This document shows positions 1 to 8,706 of a DNA stretch of 19,279 nt, piece after piece. The position numbers and the translations under genes are program-made. Position 1 is the stretch's first letter. Every line of letters begins with the position of its first letter. The notes under the pieces are model-generated. The model saw nothing but the letters and a program-made list of their open reading frames with translations, was not told the origin of the DNA and searched no databases. This DNA is from Paramacrobiotus metropolitanus (Eukaryota; Tardigrada; Eutardigrada; Parachela; Macrobiotidae): NCBI RefSeq assembly GCF_019649055.1, contig NW_026570682.1, positions 1 through 19,279 on the forward strand, written 5' to 3'.

Positions 1-504
1 ATACATCCTTTCTGCATGATCCGGATGGCAAATCAGTGTGCTGGACTGACAGTTCAAATGATTCGTCTAGCAGAAAAGCCTGATTAGAGTTTAGAATCCG
101 CCTTATTGTCGATAATCCACCGTTCAATTGTTATTTGGTCCCGCCGAATAGGTGGCATCCAAATTGGATACTGCAGAGCATTTTGATACATGCGGATTCG
201 CACCAGGTTATGCGCTGGAATCGCAGCAATCACACTCAGAATATCTTTCAAAACGAGTGTTATCGTTTTAACAGCATACTTGAACGATAGATTATCCAGC
301 CCCGTCACTGTACATTTTGTAAGTTTCGAACGAAACTGAAAATTTCTGGGAATATTTGCTCCGATATTTTCGAGCATAATAATCTTTAATATCATTCAAG
401 TCTGGATCGACTTCGTCAGCTATATTCAAAGCTGGCAGATCAGCTCGTGTACAGTATATTATGATCAAGAAGAGCATAATCATGATTGAAAAGTGCGGTA
501 TCAA
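1..504 (-). pseudogene. Protein-primed DNA polymerase B, N-terminal region (partial)
   Basis: The minus-strand frame at 395-84 carries a stretch ending in LVRIRMYQNALQYPIWMPP followed by RRDQ. This fits the N-terminal region of Polinton polymerase B, where a 'LVR..l....L..PI.LPfmpreqlt' pattern is usual. A second frame (about 83-1) carries LDESFELSVQHTDLPSGS, matching the next conserved block, so the reading frame shifts near 84-100. A third frame upstream (504-400) contributes an acidic and basic segment that may be the start. The exonuclease and palm domains would lie beyond the left edge. The assignment rests on remembered family patterns. The strand and the adjacent protease, capsid and integrase genes support it. 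Confidence 0.72.
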
Positions 505-980
505 TAAACTGTGGGTTACTAGTACAGGCGTTAGAGTTGCCTGTACACGATCAGTACTTGCGTCATCGTAAAGACGAGCTCTGGCAACGTGATTTTACTA
601 GTCTCAAAGATGCCAAGATACTCAGATTATATATGAATAAATTCCGCTACAGCATTTTTTGTTATCATCTGAATTTCCAAACAGATCGCTCAATGATTCA
701 TGCGCTAAAATGTCAGGCATGTTAATATCCGCGATCCTTTTTGTTCAGTGCGGTCCTCACCGGAAATGAATACAGCTCCACAACGGATGCAGCACGTTAC
801 CCTGTTCATCTGCAATTTCGTAAACCTTGTCAGAAATGTTTTAAAAAAAGAACATCAAAATTTGAGCACGTACCCGAATAGTAATTTAGATCTGGTCTTG
901 AAATTCGACTGCGCCATCGTCGATGATGACGAACGCCAGTGTCGGGATCGGCATGCAGCAAAGCAAGCATTTTTTGGAAC
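480..980 (-). other. Coding-like but unassigned stretch between polymerase start and unnamed gene
   Basis: No gene could be assigned here. On the minus strand one frame contains KVYEIADEQGNVLHPLW, and later NMPDILAHESLSDLFG, interrupted by stops. These read like protein, not random sequence. They could be the tail of the neighbouring unnamed protein or an extended polymerase N-terminus. Plus-strand open frames (486-725, 748-993) look like shadows, as they show no family resemblance. Confidence 0.3.
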
Positions 981-1425
981 TTTTAGATACTGAGTCAGCA
1001 TCCAGTTTGAGTAAGCCTGCGCTGTTGGGACTGTAGCATCTGTCATTGCATAAATCGGCGCGGGCAGCCTAACGAGTCCAAGTTGATGCAATCAGATTTT
1101 AATAAATCCTGGATAATACCGCACTTTTCTGAACCTTTCGCATAGAAAACAACGCGGGGTCTTTAACGTTTTGCAGATAGTTTCTGAACGCTCGATTTAT
1201 CTGAATCTCCAGGTCCGAAAAGCTTTAACAAATATTTCATCGACATTCGTGGAACTGATGCCGTACTTGCTAACAATGTAATTATCCGGAGGCTCAAAAA
1301 TCGGGTGTAATATAGACAATGGAAATCAACAGAACTAATTGCCAGTTCCGTTATAATTGACTTCTCATTGATTATGCCATTTGATGTCCACAACAATTCG
1401 AAAACCATTCTGCTTCGCCAAATAG
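980..1425 (-). pseudogene. Unnamed protein with KG.EK and GCP motifs, copy 1 (broken)
   Basis: Three pieces in different frames match the plus-strand copy at 7625-8081. The first is an opening QNGFRIVVDIKW near 1425. The second is a central YAKGSEKCGIIQDLLK followed by NLDSLGCP (about 1155-1080). The third is a final TAQAYSNWM (about 1025-1000). The plus copy has QNGDFKAEVVLDIDW, AKGLEKQKILENYLP with NLEDIGCP, and KAETFANWL in the same order. I believe proteins of this pattern are common in arthropod and other invertebrate mobile elements, but I cannot name the family. The early V-D-I strand could be motif I of an RNase H-like or DEDD exonuclease fold, which is speculative. At least two frame changes and a stop make it non-functional as written. 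Confidence 0.6.
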
Positions 1426-1692
1426 AAATAGATGCAGTAAGGAAAAACTGCTATGAAGCATGTTTTGGCAAGACCACGAGTACAAAATGCGATGTCCTGT
1501 TTATATTTCGAAACAAAACATCCATGGCAGCGCAATGTTGCTGTAGTGTAATATTTTGTTGCACTGCAATTTGTTGCGGTACAAAGTAACTACACCTACA
1601 CTCATACGTAAGGGTTTGGATGGCCAGATTTTATTGCATTATTTGACGGAAAACAGACTGAATTATCATAGAGCGATCACGAATTACAGTGT

Positions 1693-2148
1693 TCAAATCA
1701 AAATAATGATTAATATAAGCACAAACCATTCGATCATTCGACGATTTGCTATTGGTGAACAAATGAATAAGAGAGTAAATGACCGCCGGAGCATCGTTTT
1801 AGAATAAAAAAGCAGCAGTACTGTCCGCACACGGTACTCCATTCCATTTGTAAACGATGCGCTTGCGAAATAACTAACTCGGCGTTCTTGCAAAACTTTC
1901 AATATGGATGCCGTAAAATCTCGGTTCGTGACCATAAGAGTCAAATATTCCAATTTTCCCGGGACGTCCTGGTAGAACGCCAACCAATGCGAGCCTGGCT
2001 TTGCAGCTTCGTCAGTATTGACAACGCATGCCCATGGCAGCTTCATTGGCAGGGACGGTGGTAACATGTTCGCAGCAAATACACCAATAAAAGCGTCTTT
2101 CGTCACGGTACTTGAACGTAGCACGTGGTCGATTTCAGCAGTGTCCAT
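1693..2148 (-). pseudogene. Adenain-like cysteine protease (Polinton PRO)
   Basis: The frame starting at ATG 2148 (an earlier in-frame start lies at 2166) carries FIGVFAANMLP, then PWACVVNTD and PGSHWLAFYQD. This is the hallmark N-terminal half of adenovirus-type maturation proteases (family C5) as found in Polintons; the His of GSHW is the expected catalytic His. Downstream the family needs a block ending in the catalytic Cys. In this frame the matching region (about 1860-1790) has lost it, and related residues appear in another frame, so a frameshift lies near 1830-1930. In intact elements the enzyme matures capsid proteins. It sits between the major-capsid-like gene and the unnamed gene, on the same strand. 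Confidence 0.88.
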
Positions 2149-2217
2149 TTTAGTGCCGATCTGCATTCAAAATAAAATCTGAATTTTTTTTTTTACACTT
2201 TGTCCTGTAAACAACGG

Positions 2218-2245
2218 GCGACCGAGCGCGAAGCGCTCCGGTCGC
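2218..2245. repeat. GC-rich near-perfect hairpin between protease and capsid genes
   Basis: The arms GCGACCGAGCGC and GCGCTCCGGTCGC pair around a GAA loop with one bulged G. It lies in the non-coding gap between the end of the capsid-like gene and the protease start, just upstream of the protease on the minus strand, next to a poly-T run at 2185-2194. Whether it is a transcript structure or chance is unknown. Confidence 0.5.
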
Positions 2246-2379
2246 CATTATTCCACATCCATCACGATTCTCTTCAGCGTCAAAGGGGCCGACGGCGCGC
2301 CCACCCGCTGGCGACCCTGAAGCTTACCGCGCGAACAACACGGCATTTTAAGTCTTACAACACTTACGTTAGGTTTTAC

Positions 2380-3688
2380 GCTGTAAAATCCGCAATTAGC
2401 TGGCGATGAATTGACTTCAATAATATTATCCCACCATCATCGTAATGGCCATAATTGGTTCAGTTAATTGGGCGGCGAACTGCAGGCGGATTGATAGATT
2501 TCCTTGGCGCACGGTGCTCATCGGTCCCCGGCCTGTCCGTGAAGGTGTCAGATCAGAATCCCCAAATAGCAAATCCTTCCGCAAATGCTTTACGGTCGAA
2601 AGGCAGCGCCCGTCCAGTGCGTGCAAGCGGCCGAGCGTCTCCAACAGACCGTCATATGATTGCAAATAATCACCGTGGCGAAATTTGGTCGGTAGGCTTG
2701 TGCGGGATACGACTGTCCGTCGACTTCGACACTTATATAGTTGAGATTGAAATGTTCAAAGTTAAACGGATTACCTCGGCGCAGCCCGTGAAAACTCGAG
2801 CTTTTACAAATCCCACAAAACACATTTGGGTACTGCTCCAATATGTAAATTAGCCAGCACTGTGCTCTGAATCATACCAATATCATTAACACGCATACAC
2901 ACTCGCTCAATAGGGTATTTCACAGTCTTTGTCGATAATTGGGCAGTAAGCAGACAAATATGCCGGATTAGGCACAAAGCGTTTGACGTACAACCGCGGA
3001 TTGCGAATGTATGCTTTAAGGTATCCACTGGAAGATTGGCATATGAACGCAGGTAAATTCCGGCTTATTCAAAATGAGGCGCACATGTAGCGGTACACCG
3101 GTGATCAAATTTTTCCTGCTGAAAATGTCCGTACATAATTTGGCGCTGAACGGGACGTACTCGTTGGTCACAAACATAGCTTTTCGCGTTACTTCTCCAG
3201 CGTTATTGGCATGATCTTCAGGTACCCGAGTGTCTATATAAAATCCAGCACTTGTTGCCTGGCTTTTTAGGGCAGCCGGTGTGTACCCCAACAAATTTTC
3301 CAAGTACGCTCGGTAGGCATATAATGGGTGGAATTAGTTATCAGGCGGTTGGCCATTGTTACCTCTACCGAGCTGAATATAGAATGCGCAATCAAGTTCA
3401 CTGGTGCTACCAGATCCGTGTTTCAATATGCGTAGCCGCACCAAGTCCTGCAATTTGCTTTTGATTGCAATATCCATTTCTAGCGTAATTTCGGTAGCAC
3501 TAGCAGCGCCGACGTTGAAGGGGAATGTAAAAGGAAATTTCTCCAGAACTAATTTCTTCTGTTTGCCCTGATGTTGGTAGAATGCGTTCTTCTTCTGTCC
3601 GCACAAAATCCGCTAGAGTGGCCGGAACGGAGAATAAATCCGACTCGACCTGCATAGCTGGCACGCTTCCTTCCAAAATAAAAGCCAT
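2380..3688 (-). pseudogene. Major-capsid-like protein (double jelly-roll, Polinton MCP)
   Basis: The start ATG is at 3688 (MAFILEGSVPAMQ, then ESDLFSVPAT). 'ELDLFsvPpT' opens the Polinton protein often annotated as transposon-derived F54H12.2-like, now regarded as the double-jelly-roll major capsid protein. Further blocks follow in order in shifting frames: YRAYLENLLGYTP (about 3310-3270), TDIFSRKNLITGVPLHVRLI (about 3130-3075), KYPIERVCMRV (about 2920), NPFNFEHFNLNYISVEVDGQ (about 2775-2715), SYDGLLETLGRLH (about 2660) and RQGNLSIRLQFAAQL (about 2505-2460). The expected C-terminal acidic FDNIIE-type motif is seen in another frame near 2425. At least four frame changes are needed to connect them, so the gene is dead as written. 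It matches the family across nearly its full length. Confidence 0.85.
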
Positions 3689-3699
3689 TTTAAAATGCG

Positions 3700-4150
3700 T
3701 CCTCAAATTCTCTTGGGGAATCCGTTTAAGCCGTTTAAGTCGGAAGGAAGGTTTCTTTATCTTTTGTCCTCTTGTGCTGCTGCTTGAGCCGTTTGATGCC
3801 TCCTTGCTGTTGAGGTTGCGCAGTTAACGCTTCCGAAATTTTCTCCTACCTTCTTGGATGTTTCACTTAAAACTGTTGTCGCTGCGTCGCGTAAGTGGGA
3901 GCTTTGCTGCTTCCATTGCTGCTCTGGCATGGTGCCGCTGCTTTAATAACCGGGGCAGCAAAATGCGCTAATTTACTAAACATTGCGCGCAGAAATTAGG
4001 TAGCATAAATCCGCTGCCATTTTGCATTAAACTCCCGCGATAGCGTGTCGCGACGGCTCCATAGCCGTGCTGGCTACTAGCGCCCGTGGCGGCCCCCGCA
4101 AATAAATCCAGATAGAACGATGGTGACGGCTCAAAGAGGATTACGGGCAT
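3700..4150 (-). pseudogene. Small glycine-rich virion-type protein
   Basis: The minus frame 4150-3968 reads MPVILFEPSPSFYLDLFAG, then QHGYGAVATRYRGSL and NGSGF. In many Polintons a short gene between penton and major capsid starts with a 'rGyG.gg.f.glfR...P' region and ends in a lysine/arginine-rich tail. Here a basic, serine-rich tail (KKPSFRLKRLKRIP) appears about 3760-3720 in another frame. The start overlaps the last codons of the penton-like gene (4141). By position it may be a pVI-like or other minor virion protein. This rests on position and composition more than on sequence, so the name is tentative. Confidence 0.5.
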
Positions 4151-5218
4151 TTTTTAGCGATATAATACTGAATGGGGCGGAAATGCAGCTTTACCATTGA
4201 CTTTCCAGTCTGAAAATTGCCGCTTCTCCGAGATCAGTTGCAATGTTGATATCAATAGTGTCCAGTCGATCGTATAAAACAGGTAAATAATGTGGATCCT
4301 CAAACCTTTCGGAAACAATTTCGAAGCGAGGAACACTTGCTTTAATGGGGAAAGCGCGCAAAAGCTGCATAGTTTCATCGCCCACAATATTGTAGTCGCA
4401 CTTGTTGCAGTAGACAAAATTGACTGGTTCCCAATGTGCATATTTACGGGCTTATCTGCTGTCATTGTTATAGACGTCTCCAACAGTTGCAACTCTGCCA
4501 GGGCTTTCAGCTGGTCGGACAGTGTTGTAGCTGCGGAAGCAAAATTCGTTTTTCCATTAAAAATTTTCATATTGTTCAGACTGTGCAGCAGAAAATCGTC
4601 GTTCTTTAAATCCAAGCATACGGGATAGATGCAAAGATGGGGAGGAAAATCCAGAAAACACGTACGCTGGGAAATTTCACTTTGAGCTTGGGCTCGGTTG
4701 CAAATAATTCTAGTTGGAAAGCCGCCTGTTCTTTCGCTGTAGAATCATGAAATGGCTTTAACCGTGGTACTTTTACTGTTGATAAAATTAATGATGTCAC
4801 TTTTCTCATAGATCCTGCAGGTACCGTAATTGTGTCCCTCCATAGCGAAAACACCGTTGCTATCCATAGAAGTAATTTGGTCAACGTGCAACGTTTGGGG
4901 ACTGGGTAAATTGTACATTGAATTAGGATACTGTATTTCCACCAATGCCATTTCCCATTGTCCCGGTAGCGATATCACGCTCTTTAACTTTGTGGTCCAT
5001 TCAGCTGCATTATTCTTTGGGAAACTGTTGCATACAGGCATCAGATGGAAGCGTGACATAAAAGCTATTATGAGCCATTTCTGACACGACTGAGTTCGGC
5101 TTCGTAATATTTCCCGCAGAATTAAGTCCCCGTCTTCATCAGTAATACGTAGAGGGGCTCGGGCTGTTGTGGTAATACTTGGTGTATCTTGTAAATTTCT
5201 CCTTAAATGTTGACTCAT
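4141..5218 (-). pseudogene. Penton / minor-capsid-like protein (Polinton mCP)
   Basis: The start ATG is at 5218. Residues about 80-105 carry LPGQWEMALVEIQYPNSMYN, close to the 'L.GeWEVgLvEIqYPhsw.N' signature of the Polinton penton-like protein. Later blocks appear in other frames: TITVPAGSM (about 4835), GDETMQLLRAFPI (about 4380-4345) and PHYLPVLYDRLDTIDINI (about 4295-4240). A C-terminal VKLHFRPIQYY is in a third frame, with its stop at 4141. The order and spacing match the family throughout, with about three frame changes. It begins directly against the integrase remnant and ends overlapping the next small gene. Confidence 0.78.
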
Positions 5219-6014
5219 ATCCTTTTCAAAAGTGTTTTGTCGATGGCTACTCGTACTGTGTCACCTACGCTGTACTTTGGCTTTTCTGCTTTTAATAATT
5301 CTGCATATAGTCGATTGAATATTTGCAGAGAATTGGACTAGCTAACCTCATTAGGCGTGACTTTATGCGAAGAATGAATTGCGTTGTTGTAACTGTTTAC
5401 AAATCTCCCAGAACGTCCCAGTACACTTTAGACTGTCGGTGTCGAAATAATTTCCATATTCGTTTCTTGAGATTGCGTATGCCATTTTCAGCTAAGGATG
5501 CTTTGATTGCTTTATTTTCGAAGAGAACAAAAACCTTTTGGCTGTCAAAAACTCTTAACATCCTTATTGTAAAATTCAAGACCTTTGTCCGTTTGCAATT
5601 TAATGGGAGCTCCGAGTTCTGCAAACACCTTTTCCAACCCAAGTTTACTTCTAGACCGCTTTTATTCTTTAGTAGTTGACAGTTCACTTTCTTGCTGAAG
5701 ACGTCGATCACAAACAATATCCAACGGTATCCTTTGTTCTGCTTCGCATATTTTGACATGTCTGCCAGATCGGCTTGATATTGCTCCATAGGTTTGAGAC
5801 AACTACGGGGTTTCTTTTGAACCTTTGCGTCGAGATTTGTGGACTGTATATGGATCCAGATGCTCCAGCTGTTCCCGCGTTTGTTGATAGTTTGGTGCTT
5901 GTGGAAAGTGGCTGCGAAACTTTTGAATCCCTGTTAAGCTGCCCGGGTGCTGAGGGTTCAGATACGCTTGTCGTAGCAGTAGATTGGCCATCATTCGTCG
6001 TCGCTACTGCTTGA
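5219..6014 (-). pseudogene. rve-family integrase (Polinton INT)
   Basis: The N-terminal part (frame 5994-5803) has LLRQAYLNPQHPGSLTGIQK and a later DPYTVHK, the pattern preceding the catalytic core in Polinton integrases. RFKRNPVVV follows in a second frame. The core starts at about 5790 with QADLADMSKYA and GYRWILFVIDVFSKK; the Asp of QADLADM is the first acidic residue of the DDE triad. The second (TDKGLEFYN, about 5595-5570) is in a different frame, and the Glu (ASLAENGIRNLKKRIWKLF, about 5510-5455) returns to the first. The C-terminal tail to about 5220 is readable only in pieces. All three catalytic acidic residues survive, but never in one frame. In live elements it inserts the transposon and generates 6-bp duplications. 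Confidence 0.9.
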
Positions 6015-6019
6015 TCCAT

Positions 6020-6352
6020 CGCAACAGCTAGATGTGCAGTTCCATGTCATACCTTCACCCAAAGACAAAGAGAACGCATCCACCACCACTCATTTGTTAT
6101 TAATAGTCATCCGTTGAACTGGGATTTGGTTCTTGAACCGATGGGACCTTCGATTTGTAAAGTGTTTTCATCAAATACTTCTCGCTTTGCACGCTTGCGT
6201 TTTGCCGGGGTGCAGGTGGAATAGGAGGAAAGCATCTAACATACGATCAGGCATATTAGGGGTACCCACGGCTTCTTTAATAGTTGTACTGGAATGGGGC
6301 ACAGATGCTGGAGGCGGAATAACCATTTGGTCAGGGCCGAACGCCGACTCTT
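6020..6352 (-). other. Poorly readable stretch between pX-like gene and integrase
   Basis: No clear gene is seen. A minus-strand open frame (6404-6171) with a proline/serine-rich segment overlaps the pX-like C-terminus in another frame. It may be the decayed extension that this protein often has in Polintons. I see no motif that settles it. Confidence 0.3.
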
Positions 6353-6903
6353 TCAGCGCCAAAAGCGAGCCAAGTTTCTTGATAACAGTTCCGCTTTCTC
6401 CCATTCGCTTAGCGTATTCCGTGAAATTATATCTCTCATCAAATCGTCAGTTTTACAATATCCACAACTTCGTAGGCTGCTGTTGTAATTGGACATCCGT
6501 TACAATACGACCAACCGTGTCACTTGCAAGTCTTTTCATTTCGCTCGCGGGAACAATATAATGCACTTCCGGTTTCATTTCCAGTAAGGCAGTTCCCAAA
6601 ACAGCTGCCAATACAGGTAGAACCGCGGTAAGAATCCTCCGCGCTGTAATAAAATTTCCCTCTTGCTTCGTAAAGGATATTTTTGAGGGCAATCAGCTTT
6701 AATGGTCGACGCCAACGCTGACACACCTTTAGCTGATCGGTGGTAAGAGGCACTGAATTCTTTACCAAATTCAAACAAATTTCTTCAAAACAGCGAAGTT
6801 GTCGTTTCGAAATATTTTCCAAAAGAAAACGACGCTGCTTGGGTTTCAGCGATCGCAGGGTAAGGAGAAACGGTGCAAAGTCTTTTAAAATCTGATCACA
6901 CAT
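6353..6903 (-). pseudogene. pX-like small basic virion-core protein
   Basis: Frame 1 (from ATG 6903) reads LKPKQRRFLLENISKRQLRC, then CLNLVKNSVPLTTDQLKVC. This is the 'k.rr.LL......l.al.Ei.lNll.gnvpLt..q...L.r' pattern of a small Polinton/adintovirus protein compared to adenovirus pX. The signature RSKREILLQRGGFLPRF sits in a second frame (about 6670-6620), and AVLPVLAAVLGTALLEMKP with HYIVPASEMKRL in a third (about 6625-6530). A closing DDLMRDIIS...LSEWEKAEL block ends at a stop at 6353 in a further frame. The strongly basic first half and hydrophobic LP-rich stretch are typical. At least three frame changes make this a pseudogene. It starts 100 bp downstream of the ATPase stop, as in intact elements. 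Confidence 0.82.
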
Positions 6904-7002
6904 TCTTGGGCAAGTTTGTCGTATGTGGATTAATGTAAATTTTAGTCAACTCTCCCGGCAATATTGCTGAACGAATCCTTAAATAGGCAGGTGTGTCCGG
7001 TT

Positions 7003-7594
7003 TCATATCCAAATGAGAGGTTGAAATGGTTCCTGGCCGACTTCCTCGTAAGCTCCGCTGAGATGTTTTAAACCAGTCTGCCTTTCTAGAATCTTGATTT
7101 GGTTCACATCACGATTATTTTCGAACAGTATAAGATATTGTGCATTAAGATGCACGTCTCGCATAGCAGACCCTTGTTTATATAGGTTATTGAATAATAG
7201 AAATGCACAAAGCCGTTTATGGTGTACTTTTGAGTGAAGAGTTTAGCCAAATGCTCATTTTCACCAAACCACTTGCCACGTCATCCAGTATCAACAAAAT
7301 ATTTTGTTTACCATCAAAATAATTTTCATCCTCCACAATTTGTTGAATATTTTTTGTCAGTTCAATCCAAGGGACTTTGCGCTGAAGCACTTCGTAGGCT
7401 GGCTGCATTTCTCCGTACACCAAAATAATTCGTCCAAATGGTTGGTCAAATAATTTATCGCGCTCCATAATTAATTTTGACACATATGTCGTTTTCCCCG
7501 AAGTCGTTGGCCCCACAACAAGGACTGAAGCGGGTAGTCGGAATCTCAAATCAGCTGTCGTGCGCGGATACCTATTTAAGGAATCCATTTCCAA
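7003..7594 (-). pseudogene. FtsK/HerA-type genome-packaging ATPase (Polinton ATP)
   Basis: From ATG 7594, Walker A is GPTTSGKTTYV (residues about 28-38) and Walker B is NILLILDDVAS (about 98-108). The family is the A32-like packaging ATPase of Polintons and related viruses. This frame ends at 7217 with an unrelated tail. The true C-terminal part is in another frame at about 7185-7003, including AMRDVHLNAQYLILFENNRD and ending in a stop at 7003. The break is therefore single or double and lies near 7190-7250. Length is about 195 codons, normal for this family. It starts only about 30 bp from the plus-strand gene at 7625, giving a divergent pair. Confidence 0.9.
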
Positions 7595-7624
7595 AGGGCG
7601 GAGCTATTGCTAGCGTACCGATAA

Positions 7625-8081
7625 CAGAATGGAGACTTCAAAGCGGAGGTTGTCTTAGATATTGATTGGTTTATCGCTGGCTCCCAACGGCTTATAAAAC
7701 AGCTGGCATTTTGTGATTGCCCAACTAGTGTTAGCAGGTGCTACACATTCACCATTCCATCCACTTTAATCGTTACCGCGTTGAATTTAGGAGCCAATCG
7801 CGTCACTCACGGACTTGTCTGGCATAATCGTGGAGATTATCTATACTTGGACATCGCCAGGGCGATTCAGGATATGCTGGAGCTTATTGGTGAACGACCT
7901 GCGCGTTTGACGTTTTGCCAAAGGATTGGAAAAGCAAAAGATTTTGGAAAATTATTTGCCTGAAGTGTTTAATCTTGAAGACATTGGGTGCCCGAAGTTT
8001 AAGGAGCTTACTTCATTACCACAAACAACGCTTTCAAAAGCGGAGACATTTGCAAATTGGCTGAATGGCGAAAATAACTAA
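7625..8081 (+). pseudogene. Unnamed protein with KG.EK and GCP motifs, copy 2
   Basis: The open frame from 7625 reads NGDFKAEVVLDIDWF, then VTHGLVWHNRGDYLYLDIA, and runs to a stop near 7963. The remainder lies in another frame: AKGLEKQKILENYLPEVFNL with EDIGCPKF, and SKAETFANWLNGEN to a TAA at 8079-8081. The break is near 7915-7925. Order and motifs match the minus-strand copy at 980-1425. No in-frame ATG opens the first frame; an ATG at 7629 lies in a different frame, so there is probably another indel at the start. The function is unknown to me, and a nuclease-like fold is a guess from the early L-D-I-D. It overlaps the TBP-like start (8065) by 17 bp. Confidence 0.6.
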
Positions 8082-8706
8082 CGTTGTTGCAACTGCTGGT
8101 CTTTGGCTGCGCAATTGACTTACCCAGCTTATCCGAACGCTCCGCTTTCTCATTATGCACCACATAAATTTTCCGGGCTTCTTCTCCGTTCCATTCGTCC
8201 TTACAAATCGCACTGCCAAGTGTACCGCAACGGCAAGATCACAGTTAATGGTGCAAAGTCCATCAGTGATGCTCTCGCGTTATTGGATCACTATTACCGG
8301 AAACTGCAAAAAATACGGCTATCAAAAAAGCATCGTTAAAGAATCCAAGAATTGTTAACATTGTCGCCACTTTCAATTTTGGGAAATTTCTTAGTTTAGA
8401 GAAATTATACAACTCAATAAGAGCAAAAGCTGATGCCATGTTTGAACCTTAAATATTTCCGGCCATGCGAGTCCGGCTTCAAGGTTGTACGGCGATGATT
8501 TTCCATTCTGGAAAAATTAATTTATTAGGTGCAAAAGATGCTGATACTCTTCTTCACTGCTGAAAACGAATTGCGCCTGTTATTAGGAACCTAAATGCAG
8601 CAGTAAATAAAATTACAAAAAAGCTATCGTTGCATATTTCTGTTACCTGGCATTACAAAGCATTAGTGCTAAATTTATTAAGAAATGTAAAGAACGTTTA
8701 CCCTTA
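8065..8706 (+). pseudogene. TATA-binding-protein-like gene with two TBP repeats (broken)
   Basis: Two successive blocks match the two halves of the TBP saddle. Repeat 1 starts at ATG 8065 (MAKITNVVATAG), then in a second frame HYAPHKFSGLLLR and VYRNGKITVNGAKS (8151-8265). Repeat 2 starts near 8350 (RIVNIVATFNFGKFLSLEKL), with IFPAMRVR and MIFHSGKINLLGAKD by about 8540. TBP has the same order per repeat: N-I-V-A-T opening, F-P-G-L-x-R, then F-x-S-G-K-x-x-x-T-G-A-K. Three of the four DNA-kinking phenylalanine positions are Phe, and the repeat 1 partner is Tyr. Repeat 2 is in one frame from 8339 but has stops at 8450-8452 (TAA) and 8561-8563 (TGA). Repeat 1 has at least two frame changes. TBP bends promoter DNA to start transcription. 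Confidence 0.8.

Larger units (their letters stand above)
1..8706 (-). mobile_element. Decayed Polinton/Maverick element (left end outside window)
   Basis: Remains of nearly the whole Polinton gene set lie in one block: polymerase B start, adenain-like protease, major-capsid-like, penton-like, integrase, pX-like core protein and packaging ATPase, all on the minus strand, with two further genes on the plus strand. Polintons are 15-20 kb self-synthesising, virus-like DNA transposons that use a protein-primed polymerase and a retroviral-type integrase. The left boundary is outside the window because the polymerase runs off the edge. The right boundary is an estimate, taken as the end of the last readable coding frame. 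No terminal inverted repeat or target duplication could be tested. All genes are frameshifted, so this is a fossil copy. Confidence 0.9.

Noticed and set aside
4290-4628. 112-codon plus-strand open frame
   Set aside because: Antisense to the penton-like gene, whose family motifs on the other strand explain the sequence.
1-8706. Integrated adenovirus instead of a Polinton
   Set aside because: The protease is adenain-like, but an rve integrase, protein-primed polymerase and A32-type ATPase on one strand fit a Polinton.
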